From NCBI RefSeq assembly GCF_000379025.1, contig NZ_KB900617.1:922820-986819 (forward strand): a stretch of 64,000 nucleotides of DNA. The letters are read 5' to 3'. Position 1 is the first letter of the stretch. Every line of letters starts with the position of its first letter. The DNA comes from Orenia marismortui DSM 5156. Its GTDB lineage: Bacteria > Bacillota > Halanaerobiia > Halobacteroidales > Halobacteroidaceae. The notes beneath the pieces are model-generated. The model saw only the letters and a program-made list of their open reading frames with translations, was not told the DNA's origin and did not search any database. Positions 10,013-16,980 of the stretch are shown here, one piece after another. The position numbers and the translations under genes are program-made.

Positions 10013-10060
10013 TAATAAAAACTACAATTAAAAGGAAGATATCTTCCTTTTAATTGTAGT
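10013..10060 (-). terminator. Perfect 40-bp palindrome overlapping the uvsE stop codon
   Basis: Bases 10021-10060 form a perfect 20+20 palindrome followed on the minus strand by TTTTTATTATT. The last three codons and the stop of uvsE lie inside the 5' arm, so a ribosome finishing uvsE must open the stem. Confidence 0.92.
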
Positions 10061-10976
10061 TAAAATCCATCGCATCTAAATCTTCTCTTAATTTTAATAA
10101 AGCCTTATCTTTATTTTTACACTCTAGCATAATATCAAAATCTTGATCACTTATATCTCTTAAAGTATCAACAAATAGATAAAAATCTATAGGATCAATA
10201 TTATCAGCATGGCTTGAATATTCATCTTCACTTCTAGGTGAAGAAAAATGAAACTTCGGCCTTTCATCTTTCCAAGTATCAAAAACTCGCGGTAATATTT
10301 TATTCAAATTTTCATCTTCACTATGGTTACAATTGAAATGATGAATATCAAAAACAATAGGTATGCCTAATTCTTCTGCTATTTCTAACACTTCAGTTGC
10401 AGTATATGATTTATCATCATTCTCAATAATTAATCTATTCTTTATATCATCAGATAACCTAGAAAAATTTTTCTTAAACCTATCTATTGCCTTATCTTTA
10501 TTTCCATAAACACCACCGATGTGTAACACAATTTTGACACTTGTATCCAATCCCATTGCTAATAAAAATTTAGAATGATATTCTAGTTCCTCTATAGATC
10601 TTTCTACAACATTCTTTCTATTACTATTTAATATAGTATATTGACTAGCATGCATACTAACCCTAAGATTATGCTTCTTTACAAAATCTCCTATCTCTAA
10701 AAATTCATCTTTAAACTTTTCTAAATAACCCCAATTGTCTGTAGATTCATGAGTTGCTAAAGGAACAATATTAGAAGAAAAACGATAAAAATCAATATTA
10801 TAATCTCGATTAAATTTCAAAATCCTTAATGTATTCTTTAAATTATCTTTTAATAATGAATTAAGTTTAATTCTTTGCCCTTCTGGAGAAAGTTTTTTTA
10901 AATATCCTACAGTAGTTCTACGATTAGGTGTACAATCTTTTAAACTAAGATTAATACATGCATAACCCAATTTCAT
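10050..10976 (-). CDS. uvsE: UV damage endonuclease UvsE (UvdE family)
   Basis: Light-independent endonuclease that nicks DNA 5' of UV photoproducts, starting alternative excision repair; TIM-barrel fold with a metal cluster. It begins MKLGYACIN, the family N-terminus. Expected metal-binding segments are present: LRVSMHASQYTILNS, VLHIGGVYGNK, RLIIENDDKSY and IPIVFDIHHFNCNH. At 308 residues it matches bacterial UvsE. The ATG at 10976 is preferred over an upstream TTG because GAGGGG would overlap that TTG. It is downstream of perR on the same strand, beyond perR's terminator, so any promoter must lie within perR or depend on readthrough. Confidence 0.93.
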   Translation of the reverse strand: MKLGYACINLSLKDCTPNRRTTVGYLKKLSPEGQRIKLNSLLKDNLKNTLRILKFNRDYNIDFYRFSSNIVPLATHESTDNWGYLEKFKDEFLEIGDFVKKHNLRVSMHASQYTILNSNRKNVVERSIEELEYHSKFLLAMGLDTSVKIVLHIGGVYGNKDKAIDRFKKNFSRLSDDIKNRLIIENDDKSYTATEVLEIAEELGIPIVFDIHHFNCNHSEDENLNKILPRVFDTWKDERPKFHFSSPRSEDEYSSHADNIDPIDFYLFVDTLRDISDQDFDIMLECKNKDKALLKLREDLDAMDFNYN

Positions 10977-10995
10977 TCTAATCAATCCCCTCTAA

Positions 10996-11028
10996 TAATA
11001 ATAAAAGTCTCCTGATATCAGGAGACTT
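10996..11028 (-). terminator. Intrinsic terminator of perR
   Basis: Perfect 24-bp palindrome at 11005-11028 followed by TTTATTATTATTA on the minus strand, directly after the perR stop. Confidence 0.88.
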
Positions 11029-11036
11029 CTTTATTA

Positions 11037-11426
11037 TTATTCACTACATTCTTTACAATAACCAAAAAACTCTGTACGACGATATTCTACTTCCCCATCA
11101 ACAAATTTAGCTACCTTATCTTCTAACTCTTCATTCATCTCCAAATCAACATCCATTACTTTACTACAAGATAGACAAGTAAAATGATAGTGATCTTCAG
11201 CATTAGCATCATAACGACTATAGCTGCTACCATAATTTAATTCTATAATCTGTCCCATTTCTCTTAAAACATTTAAATTACGATAGACCGTTCCTAAGCT
11301 GATATTGGGAATATCTTTTTTTACCTTATCATAAATCCAGTCTGCAGTAGGATGAGATTTGATCGATCTTAAAACCTCTAAAATTTTCTTGCGCTGCTTG
11401 GTCATTCTCCTTTTTTTCTTAGGCAT
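11037..11426 (-). CDS. perR: Peroxide-responsive Fur-family repressor PerR
   Basis: Metal-dependent repressor of oxidative-stress genes; the regulatory iron site catalyses oxidation of its own His ligands by peroxide. The protein has 129 residues. Compared with Bacillus subtilis PerR with an offset of 12, all five regulatory-metal ligands are present (H25, D73, H79, H81, D92), as are the four structural-zinc cysteines (C84, C87, C124, C127). The Asp at 92, rather than the Glu of Fur, supports PerR over Fur or Zur. The winged-helix recognition segment is SLGTVYRNLNVL. A strong promoter with a PerR-box-like repeat precedes it, suggesting autoregulation. Confidence 0.9.
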   Translation of the reverse strand: MPKKKRRMTKQRKKILEVLRSIKSHPTADWIYDKVKKDIPNISLGTVYRNLNVLREMGQIIELNYGSSYSRYDANAEDHYHFTCLSCSKVMDVDLEMNEELEDKVAKFVDGEVEYRRTEFFGYCKECSE

Positions 11427-11465
11427 AAATTGTCATCCTTTTTATAAGTAATTATTCTTAATTAG

Positions 11466-11494
11466 ATTATAACAATTATCAAATCAAGTGTCAA
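11466..11494 (-). promoter_or_regulatory. perR promoter with overlapping PerR-box-like operator
   Basis: Minus-strand TTGACA, exactly 17 bases, TATAAT. A 15-base imperfect inverted repeat (TGATAATTGTTATAA, 11467-11481) overlaps the -10 and resembles the PerR box TTATAATNATTATAA. Promoter is clear; operator is inferred. Confidence 0.75.
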
Positions 11495-11540
11495 TTAATG
11501 GTGAAATAATATATTTTAAAAAAATACATTTTCAAAGCAG

Positions 11541-11557
11541 GAATAATTATCATTATC
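11541..11557. promoter_or_regulatory. Fur/PerR-box-like sequence in the perR-ldh gap
   Basis: The minus strand reads GATAATGATAATTATTC; its first 12 bases match the classical Fur consensus GATAATGATAAT. It lies between divergent perR and ldh. The AT-rich background makes chance matches easy. Confidence 0.35.
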
Positions 11558-11634
11558 GCGAAGAATACATATAAAAGAGAATATAAAAAATAAGAATATC
11601 ATAGTTTGTTATTCTAATCACAAATTTTAATATA

Positions 11635-11643
11635 TGCTATAAT
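11635..11643 (+). promoter_or_regulatory. Probable extended -10 promoter of ldh
   Basis: TGCTATAAT, an extended -10 element, about 90 bases upstream of the ldh ATG; no good -35 hexamer at the right distance. Confidence 0.45.
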
Positions 11644-11729
11644 AGATGTTAAGAAGTTCTCTTGTATAAGAATATAAGAATATACTCTTTAGTTAATAAT
11701 ATTTGTATAAGAAAAAGGAGAGGATAATA

Positions 11730-12689
11730 ATGAAATGCCATTCAAAAAATGATCCAAATAAAATCGCTATTATTGGTGCAGGTGGTGTAGGAGCTACTAC
11801 TGCTTATGCTTTAATGGTTCAGGGAATAGCTTCTGAAATTCCATTAATTGATATTAATAAAGAAAAAGCAGAAGGAGAAGCGATGGATTTAAACCATGGA
11901 GCTTCCTTTGTTAAACCAGTCGAAGTTTATGCTGGTGATTACTCTGATTGTGTAGGAGCTAATATCATAATTATTACTGCTGGAGCTAATCAGAAGCCAG
12001 GAGAAACTCGTTTAGATTTGGTTAAGAAGAATACAGCTATTTTCAAAGAAATAATTCCACAGATTACAAAATATAATCAGGATGCTATTTTATTAGTTGT
12101 AACTAATCCTGTAGATATCCTAACTTATGTGACCCTCAAGCTTTCTGGATTCCCAAAAGAAAGAGTCATAGGATCAGGTACTGTACTAGATAGCTCTAGG
12201 TTTAGGTCATTAATCAGCAGAAACTGTGGAGTAGCAGCAAGTAATGTACACGGATATGTTATTGGTGAACATGGAGATAGTGAAGTTCCAGTCTGGAGTT
12301 TAGCAAATATTGCTGGAACAAACTTAGATAACTATTGCCCTATCTGTGATAAGACTTGCCAAAGCAATAACAGAGAAGAAATTGCTAATAAAGTTAAGAA
12401 TGCAGCTTATGAAATCATTCAACGAAAAGGTGCTACTTTCTATGCTGTTGCCTTAGCTGTAGCAAGAATTGTAAGAGCTATTATTAGAGATGAAAATGCA
12501 ATCCTAACAGTTTCTAGTTTAATGGAAGGACAATATGGTATAAAAGATACTTGTTTAAGCCTACCTACTATTGTTAATAGTACAGGAATTGGAAAAGTAT
12601 TAGATTTACCTCTAAATTCTAAAGAAGAGAATAAATTTGTTGAATCAGCAAATACTCTAAAAGAAACTGCTAAAAAATTAAATTTGTAA
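11730..12689 (+). CDS. ldh: L-lactate dehydrogenase
   Basis: NAD-dependent reduction of pyruvate to L-lactate, regenerating NAD in fermentation. The start at 11730 (MKCHSKN) follows AAGGAGAGG; an upstream TTG would place this site inside the gene. The protein has 319 residues. Glycine motif GAGGVG is at 16-21; Q88 in NQKPGETR indicates lactate rather than malate specificity; the substrate arginines are R94 and R157, and the catalytic His is H181 in GEHGDSE. It is divergent from perR; nfu follows within 60 bases on the same strand with a terminator only after nfu, so the two may be cotranscribed. A cysteine-rich insert (CPICDKTCQ, about 204-212) is unusual for LDH. Confidence 0.95.
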   Translation: MKCHSKNDPNKIAIIGAGGVGATTAYALMVQGIASEIPLIDINKEKAEGEAMDLNHGASFVKPVEVYAGDYSDCVGANIIIITAGANQKPGETRLDLVKKNTAIFKEIIPQITKYNQDAILLVVTNPVDILTYVTLKLSGFPKERVIGSGTVLDSSRFRSLISRNCGVAASNVHGYVIGEHGDSEVPVWSLANIAGTNLDNYCPICDKTCQSNNREEIANKVKNAAYEIIQRKGATFYAVALAVARIVRAIIRDENAILTVSSLMEGQYGIKDTCLSLPTIVNSTGIGKVLDLPLNSKEENKFVESANTLKETAKKLNL

Positions 12690-12748
12690 AAGGAATTCAA
12701 TAATTGTTATAGAATTAGTCTAAGAATAACAAGGAGGTGAAATTTTTC

Positions 12749-12970
12749 ATGACAGAAAAAGTAAAAGAAGTTTTAGATAAAATTAGACCTTCTCTACAAG
12801 CTGATGGCGGTGATGTTGAACTTGTAGAAGTTACTAATGACGGAATTGTAAAACTTAAACTTACAGGTGCTTGTGCTGGTTGTCCTATGTCTCAAATGAC
12901 TTTAAAAATGGGAATTGAAAAAAATCTTAAAAAATTCATCCCTGAAGTTAAAGAGGTACAATCTGTATAG
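12749..12970 (+). CDS. NifU C-terminal-like Fe-S scaffold protein (Nfu)
   Basis: Small Fe-S cluster carrier, 73 residues, consisting only of the NifU C-terminal domain. The cluster-binding CxxC is C42 and C45 in ACAGCPMS. The ATG at 12749 follows AAGGAGGTG with correct spacing; the GTG inside that site is not the start. Its terminator is at 12979-13006. Role: delivery of a [4Fe-4S] cluster to apo-enzymes such as the radical SAM and aconitase proteins in this window (inference). Confidence 0.93.
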   Translation: MTEKVKEVLDKIRPSLQADGGDVELVEVTNDGIVKLKLTGACAGCPMSQMTLKMGIEKNLKKFIPEVKEVQSV

Positions 12971-12978
12971 ATTATTAA

Positions 12979-13006
12979 TAAAAACTCGGTTAAAACCGAG
13001 TTTTTA
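12979..13006 (+). terminator. Intrinsic terminator after nfu
   Basis: ACTCGGT and ACCGAGT arms with flanking A5 and T5; short loop. Confidence 0.92.
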
Positions 13007-13099
13007 TTCTATTTTAAAAATTCTTAGATCACAAGTAAATAAAATTATACATGATTATCATCATCTAACTAGTAAATAGTATGTTTTTATTGAAAATAG

Positions 13100-13128
13100 T
13101 TGACAAAACAAAATAGTAGTGTTATATT
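13100..13128 (+). promoter_or_regulatory. tRNA operon promoter P1
   Basis: TTGACA, 17-base spacer, TATATT, upstream of the nine-tRNA cluster. Confidence 0.8.
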
Positions 13129-13177
13129 ATTATTTGTCGCAAGAAAAATTGTATTTGATATTAGCTTTTATTTTTTC

Positions 13178-13206
13178 TTGACAGCTTTCGAGAAATTAGT
13201 TATAAT
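13178..13206 (+). promoter_or_regulatory. tRNA operon promoter P2
   Basis: TTGACA, 17-base spacer, TATAAT: full consensus. The region around it (CTTGACAGCT, AGTTATAAT, TATTGTTG) is almost the same as the promoter of the lone tRNA at 19816, so both use a common stable-RNA promoter module. Confidence 0.9.
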
Positions 13207-13245
13207 AACTATTGTTGAATTGAGAATGTTTCTTATTTGAAATAT

Positions 13246-13322
13246 CGGAGCATGGCGCAGTTTGGTAGCGCACCTGGTTTGGGACCAGGGGGTCGCAGGT
13301 TCAAATCCTGCTGCTCCGACCA
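13246..13322 (+). tRNA. tRNA-Pro(TGG)
   Basis: Complete cloverleaf with 7-pair acceptor (CGGAGCA/TGCTCCG), anticodon loop TTTGGGA giving anticodon TGG, and encoded CCA. First gene of the cluster. Confidence 0.96.
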
Positions 13323-13384
13323 AATTATTAGTTACCAATGTATAATTGATAGTTAATAATTAAAAACCAAAAATAATTTATTGT

Positions 13385-13461
13385 GCGCCTGTAGCTCAAC
13401 TGGATAGAGTAGCAGACTTCGAATCTGAAGGTTGGGGGTTCGATTCCTCCCGGGCGCGCCA
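13385..13461 (+). tRNA. tRNA-Arg(TCG)
   Basis: Acceptor GCGCCTG/CGGGCGC, anticodon loop CTTCGAA giving TCG (CGA codon), the A20 in the D-loop expected for Arg tRNAs, and encoded CCA. The anticodon stem has one G-A mismatch at its base. Confidence 0.9.
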
Positions 13462-13496
13462 CTAAGATTATAACCGTTTTTATAATATAAGAAATA

Positions 13497-13572
13497 GGAC
13501 CATTAGCTCAGTTGGCAGAGCACCTGACTCTTAATCAGGGGGTCGCAGGTTCGAACCCTGCATGACCTACCA
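13497..13572 (+). tRNA. tRNA-Lys(CTT) with defective acceptor stem
   Basis: D, anticodon (loop CTCTTAA, anticodon CTT) and T arms are intact and CCA is encoded, but the acceptor arms GGACCAT and ATGACCT pair in only five of seven positions (A3-C70 and C4-A69 mismatched, G1-U72 wobble). Shifting the 5' end by one base leaves an asymmetric internal loop instead. It may be decaying, since the neighbouring Lys(TTT) can read AAG. Confidence 0.8.
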
Positions 13573-13592
13573 TTTAGTTTAATAACTAACGT

Positions 13593-13668
13593 GGGCCATT
13601 AGCTCAGTTGGTAGAGCATCTGACTTTTAATCAGGGTGTCGGAGGTTCAAATCCTCCATGGCTCACCA
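13593..13668 (+). tRNA. tRNA-Lys(TTT)
   Basis: Acceptor GGGCCAT/ATGGCTC (one G-U), anticodon loop CTTTTAA giving TTT, encoded CCA. Confidence 0.95.
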
Positions 13669-13760
13669 TTTTAAATCAATTAACAATGTATAATTAATAA
13701 TTGATAATTAAAGGTCTTCTAATTATAGATTTTAAATTATTAATTATAAATTAATCCTAT

Positions 13761-13836
13761 GCCCCCATCGTCTAGTGGCCTAGGATAACGGGTTTTCATC
13801 CCGTCGACAGGGGTTCGAATCCCCTTGGGGGTACCA
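13761..13836 (+). tRNA. tRNA-Glu(TTC)
   Basis: Acceptor GCCCCCA/TGGGGGT, anticodon loop TTTTCAT giving TTC, encoded CCA. Its 3' end is the start of a 56-bp tandem repeat. Confidence 0.96.
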
Positions 13837-13947
13837 AAATACTTTAAGATTTCACGAAGGGTTTTTGTTTTGAAAAACCCGAAGGGGTACTAAAATACTT
13901 TATAATTACACGTAGTGTTTTAGATTTGTAAAACACGAAGGGGTACC
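13828..13947 (+). repeat. 56-bp tandem repeat grown from the tRNA-Glu 3' end, with covarying hairpins
   Basis: GGGGTACC at the tRNA-Glu 3' end recurs at 13884 and 13940, exactly 56 bases apart each time. Two full units align without gaps. Each holds an 8-pair hairpin with a 6-base loop; arm bases change in a compensatory way between units (GGGTTTTT/AAAAACCC in unit 1, GTGTTTTA/TAAAACAC in unit 2). Confidence 0.85.
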
Positions 13948-13953
13948 ATTAAT

Positions 13954-14043
13954 TAGCTACTAGCTTCTAGCTATTAGTCACTAGCTTAAAACCTTTTTAA
14001 GGTCTAAGCCAGTAGCCAAAAGCTGGCAGCCAACAGCTAAAAC
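13954..14043. repeat. TAGC/GCCA-rich long imperfect hairpin repeat, copy 1
   Basis: Left half rich in TAGCTACTAGC-like words, right half rich in GCCAGTAGCC-like complements; folds as one long imperfect hairpin. Related copies at 14127-14210, 14385-14460 and 50168-50255. Confidence 0.65.
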
Positions 14044-14045
14044 AA

Positions 14046-14121
14046 GGGCGAATAGCTCAGTTGGGAGAGCACCTGCCTTACAAGCAGGGGGTCACAGGTT
14101 CAAGTCCTGTTTCGCCCACCA
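14046..14121 (+). tRNA. tRNA-Val(TAC)
   Basis: Acceptor GGGCGAA/TTCGCCC, anticodon loop CTTACAA giving TAC, encoded CCA. Confidence 0.96.
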
Positions 14122-14126
14122 AAAAT

Positions 14127-14210
14127 TTAGCCATTAGCTACTGGCTATTAGCTTTTAGCAAAATCTTAAAAGATTTAGCCAGAGGCCAACAGCTAGAAGC
14201 CAAAAGCTAA
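14127..14210. repeat. TAGC/GCCA-rich long imperfect hairpin repeat, copy 2
   Basis: Same family as 13954-14043, sitting exactly between two tRNA genes: TAGCCATTAGCTACTGGC on the left and GCCAACAGCTAGAAGCC on the right. Confidence 0.65.
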
Positions 14211-14216
14211 CAATAC

Positions 14217-14294
14217 GGGGATGTGGTGGAGTTGGTTTACCACGCCGGCCTGTCACGCCGGAGGTCGCGAGTTCGAGTCTCGTCATCCTCGCCA
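14217..14294 (+). tRNA. tRNA-Asp(GTC)
   Basis: Acceptor GGGGATG/CATCCTC, anticodon loop CTGTCAC giving GTC, encoded CCA. Confidence 0.95.
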
Positions 14295-14299
14295 TTTAT

Positions 14300-14375
14300 G
14301 CTAACGTAGCTCAGCTGGCAGAGCAGCTGACTTGTAATCAGCAGGTCGTCGGTTCGATTCCGACCGTTAGCTCCA
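14300..14375 (+). tRNA. tRNA-Thr(TGT)
   Basis: Acceptor GCTAACG/CGTTAGC, anticodon loop CTTGTAA giving TGT, encoded CCA. Confidence 0.96.
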
Positions 14376-14384
14376 TTAAATCAA

Positions 14385-14460
14385 TCAGCTACTAGCTTCT
14401 TGCTATTAGCCATTGATTTAAATTACTTTAAATTTTTAAGCCAGCAGCCAATAACCAAAT
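14385..14460. repeat. TAGC/GCCA-rich long imperfect hairpin repeat, copy 3
   Basis: Third copy in the tRNA cluster, between Thr and Tyr; shortened left arm, right arm AAGCCAGCAGCCAATAACC. Confidence 0.6.
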
Positions 14461-14464
14461 ATAC

Positions 14465-14549
14465 GGAGGGGTTCCCGAGTGGTCAAAGGGAGCAGACTGT
14501 AAATCTGCCGGCGACGCCTTCAGAGGTTCAAATCCTCTCCCCTCCACCA
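14465..14549 (+). tRNA. tRNA-Tyr(GTA)
   Basis: Class-II tRNA with long variable arm, acceptor GGAGGGG/CCCCTCC, anticodon loop CTGTAAA giving GTA, encoded CCA. Last gene of the cluster. Confidence 0.96.
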
Positions 14550-14559
14550 TTTATTCCAA

Positions 14560-14591
14560 ACTTGGTAATTAACCAAGTCCTTTTGTTTTTT
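14560..14591 (+). terminator. Terminator of the tRNA operon
   Basis: ACTTGGT/ACCAAGT stem with a 5-base loop, then CCTTTTGTTTTTT. Confidence 0.88.
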
Positions 14592-14619
14592 GAATATATT
14601 AATTATATCCAAGAATAAA

Positions 14620-14663
14620 TTAAGAGCATAATTTTCTATAGCTATAGAAAATTATGCTCTTAA
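14620..14663. terminator. Perfect 44-bp palindrome, terminator of the thioredoxin-like gene
   Basis: Perfect 22+22 palindrome between convergent transcripts, 6 bases from the stop at 14670. The T-run is short on both sides, so it may act mainly as a transcript-end stabiliser. Confidence 0.75.
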
Positions 14664-14669
14664 TGATAT

Positions 14670-14993
14670 TTATAGAAAAAAAGATTTAAGCTGATAATAT
14701 AAATCATTAGGATTCCTTACTCCAAATCCCGTATACACTAATTTACCATCACTAAATAATTTTAAAATCGGAACACTCGATATATTATATCTAGCTATAG
14801 TTTTGGGAGCTTTAGAAATCATACACTCATAAATAGCTAGCTCAGGAAAATTGTCAATAACCTCAAGTAAATTATTCTTTGATAGTTGACAATAACCGCA
14901 ACCCTTTGAAGAAAATATAATTAACAATTTTTTATTATACCTAATTACTTCTTCTATATTATTATCTTCTACTTTAGGAAATTTAGATATCAT
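14670..14993 (-). CDS. Thioredoxin-fold protein with CGYC motif
   Basis: Thioredoxin-like protein of 107 residues with the redox motif CGYC near residue 32, cis-proline segment SVPILKLF, and the Thr/Arg-rich AKTIARYNI region replaced by APKTIARYNI. The motif CGYC and lack of a signal peptide suggest a cytoplasmic thioredoxin-like reductant or thiol carrier rather than standard TrxA (CGPC). The start at 14993 follows AGGGGTG. Single gene with its own palindromic terminator. Confidence 0.85.
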   Translation of the reverse strand: MISKFPKVEDNNIEEVIRYNKKLLIIFSSKGCGYCQLSKNNLLEVIDNFPELAIYECMISKAPKTIARYNISSVPILKLFSDGKLVYTGFGVRNPNDLYYQLKSFFL

Positions 14994-15106
14994 AATCACC
15001 CCTAGGCTAAAATCAACCTCTATGTTAATAGTATTTTAGTAAAGTTGTTTATCAATATATAATTTTAATTCTAACCCTATCCCCTAAGTTATATTCTTAT
15101 ATTAAA

Positions 15107-15964
15107 TTAAAAATTATTTAAATCTTGTTTATATTCTCTATATAAGTTATGCAATTCTTTAGTTATCTTACCTACCTTAGCTTGATTGATTACTTTATCA
15201 TCTATCTCTACTACAGCTAACACTTCTTTGGTTGTACTAGTAATAAAGACTTCATCTGCATTATAAAGTTCTTCTAAAGTAAATATCTTTTCCTCTACAT
15301 CAAAGTTTTCCTCAGCCAATTCCAATACTATCTCTCTAGTAATACCACTTAATAACTTCTTATTGATTGGATGAGTAATGACTCTTCCATCTTTTACAAT
15401 AAAAATATTACTACTTGTTCCTTCAATAACTATATTATCATCAGAAATAAATACCCCTTCAAAAGCCCCTTCTTCCTTTGCCGCTTGATTAGCCAATATA
15501 TTAGGTAATAAATTAGTAGTTTTAATATTACAATAACTCCATCTAGTATCAGGAAGAGTTACTGCATTAACACCACTTTCCCATAATTCACTTGGAAAAG
15601 GTTGAGGAGGTAAAAGATACATAATTACCGTTGATTTGAGATCAAAATCAAAGCTATGATTTCTAGGAGCAATACCACGTGTTACCTGAATATACAGACT
15701 TCCAGATTGATTATCTGTATTTTTATCAACAACTTCTAAAGCAATCTTCTTTAAATCTTCTAGGTTATACTCTAGATTCAATCTAATCATTTCTGCACTA
15801 TTTAATAATCTACTAAAATGCTCATCTGCCTTAAATAATTTCCCATCATACAATTTTATTACTTCATAAATACTATCGCCAAACTGAAATCCTCTATCTT
15901 GTATTGAAACTTTGGCATCATCTAATTCAATAAATTCTCCACTTACGTAAGCTATATTTCCCAT
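15107..15964 (-). CDS. dat: D-amino-acid aminotransferase (PLP class IV)
   Basis: PLP enzyme that makes D-amino acids (D-Ala, D-Glu) for peptidoglycan. The protein has 285 residues. PLP lysine K148 sits in CNIKTTNLLP. The carboxylate-binding R101 and H103 in APRNH, and Y33, match the D-specific Bacillus enzyme (R98, H100, K145, Y31) and separate it from branched-chain aminotransferases and aminodeoxychorismate lyase. Tail motif EGTSSNIFIV is conserved. Probably cotranscribed with the minus-strand genes upstream (trmL, DUF523), which are closely spaced. Confidence 0.88.
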   Translation of the reverse strand: MGNIAYVSGEFIELDDAKVSIQDRGFQFGDSIYEVIKLYDGKLFKADEHFSRLLNSAEMIRLNLEYNLEDLKKIALEVVDKNTDNQSGSLYIQVTRGIAPRNHSFDFDLKSTVIMYLLPPQPFPSELWESGVNAVTLPDTRWSYCNIKTTNLLPNILANQAAKEEGAFEGVFISDDNIVIEGTSSNIFIVKDGRVITHPINKKLLSGITREIVLELAEENFDVEEKIFTLEELYNADEVFITSTTKEVLAVVEIDDKVINQAKVGKITKELHNLYREYKQDLNNF

Positions 15965-16001
15965 TATTATCCCCCTTAGATTTATAAAATAAAGTAATTT
16001 A

Positions 16002-16460
16002 TTATAGCAAATCTAAAAAATCAACTTGTCTTAATGCTTCATATAAAACTATACAAACAGAATTAGCTAAATTAAGGGATCTAGTATTCTCTTGCATAGG
16101 AATTCTAATACAATTGTCAGAGTAATCTTTCAAAATATGATCTGGTAAACCAGTAGTTTCCCTTCCAAAAACTAAGAAATCATCTGCTTGATAATTTATA
16201 TCTGTATGATGTTTCTTAGCATATTTAGTTGAAAAGTAAAAATTACTATCACTGTATTTTTCAAAAAGTTCTTCTAAACTATCGTAGTAATGAATATCTA
16301 ACTTATCCCAATAATCCAAGCCTGCCCGTTTTACAGTTTTTTGATCTGTAGAAAAACCTAAAGGTCTTATCAAATGCAAACTAGACCCTGTACAAGCACA
16401 AGTTCGTGCAATATTTCCAGTATTAGGTGGGATTTGTGGTTGATATAAAACTATATTCAT
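16002..16460 (-). CDS. trmL: tRNA (cytidine/uridine-34-2'-O)-methyltransferase
   Basis: SPOUT (SpoU-class) methyltransferase that 2'-O-methylates the wobble base of tRNA-Leu species. At 152 residues it is the minimal TrmL form. Family motifs are clear: N-terminal LYQPQIPPNTGNIARTC, central VFGRETTGLP, and C-terminal RSLNLANSVCIVLYEALRQ that forms the deep-trefoil knot around SAM. It lies between the DUF523 gene and dat on the same strand. Confidence 0.93.
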   Translation of the reverse strand: MNIVLYQPQIPPNTGNIARTCACTGSSLHLIRPLGFSTDQKTVKRAGLDYWDKLDIHYYDSLEELFEKYSDSNFYFSTKYAKKHHTDINYQADDFLVFGRETTGLPDHILKDYSDNCIRIPMQENTRSLNLANSVCIVLYEALRQVDFLDLL

Positions 16461-16502
16461 TATAATAATTCCTCCTTAATTATGTAATGATTAATTTCTT
16501 CT

Positions 16503-16976
16503 TTATTTATGATATTCTTTAAATATTACCTCGTCTAACTCTTCTTCATTATATACTCTAATCCCTTCTTTTTCTAATAAAGCAGCAGTAACTCCTATAC
16601 CAGCTTTCTTTTTAGCACTAAAACTACCATCATATATCTGCTTACTACCACATGAAGGACTTCTAGCTTTTAAAATAGCAAAACTACAATTCTTCTTCCT
16701 TAGTAAGTTAATAGATTTATTCGCTCCTTTAACAAAGTTAGCAGTTATATCTTCATTATTCTTATTTATAACCTTAGCTTCTCCTAATAATACATCTTTA
16801 CCATCACCATCTATAATTTCGGCAGCTAATCTAGGAGTAGATAAACCTCCTAGTTCCTCTGGACAGATAGTAATAATCTCTTTACCCTCTAACAACTCTA
16901 TTAATCTCCTATTATAATTATTTTGTCCATTATATTTACAGTTTTCACCTAATAGGCAAGCACTTACCGCTATCAT
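16503..16976 (-). CDS. DUF523 family protein, TudS-like
   Basis: 157 residues, complete DUF523 domain. Conserved cysteine segments VSACLLGENCKYNG at the N-terminus and ARSPSCGSKQIYDG near residue 107 are those proposed to hold an Fe-S cluster; a family member (TudS) is known to desulfurate 2-thiouracil. Function here is by homology only. It starts 5 bases after the stop of the upstream gene, so the two are translationally linked. Confidence 0.85.
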   Translation of the reverse strand: MIAVSACLLGENCKYNGQNNYNRRLIELLEGKEIITICPEELGGLSTPRLAAEIIDGDGKDVLLGEAKVINKNNEDITANFVKGANKSINLLRKKNCSFAILKARSPSCGSKQIYDGSFSAKKKAGIGVTAALLEKEGIRVYNEEELDEVIFKEYHK

Positions 16977-16980
16977 GACT

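Noticed and set aside
12440-12700. Minus-strand 86-residue open frame
   Set aside because: Lies wholly within ldh, in antisense, with no ribosome site.
13040-13075. Fur-box-like GATTATCATCATC before the tRNA promoters
   Set aside because: Only a partial match and not palindromic; expected by chance in this AT-rich DNA.
13880-13947. Second and third tRNA-Glu-like 3' ends (GGGGTACC)
   Set aside because: Only the last few bases of the tRNA recur; no arms precede them, so they are tandem-repeat copies and not tRNA genes.
13954-14460. CRISPR array between tRNA genes
   Set aside because: The repeated words are imperfect, unevenly spaced and self-complementary across the whole unit; no uniform repeat-spacer pattern or cas genes.
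14400-14618. Plus-strand 72-residue open frame in the tRNA region
   Set aside because: Runs through tRNA-Tyr and its terminator; product would include the tRNA sequence. Not a gene.
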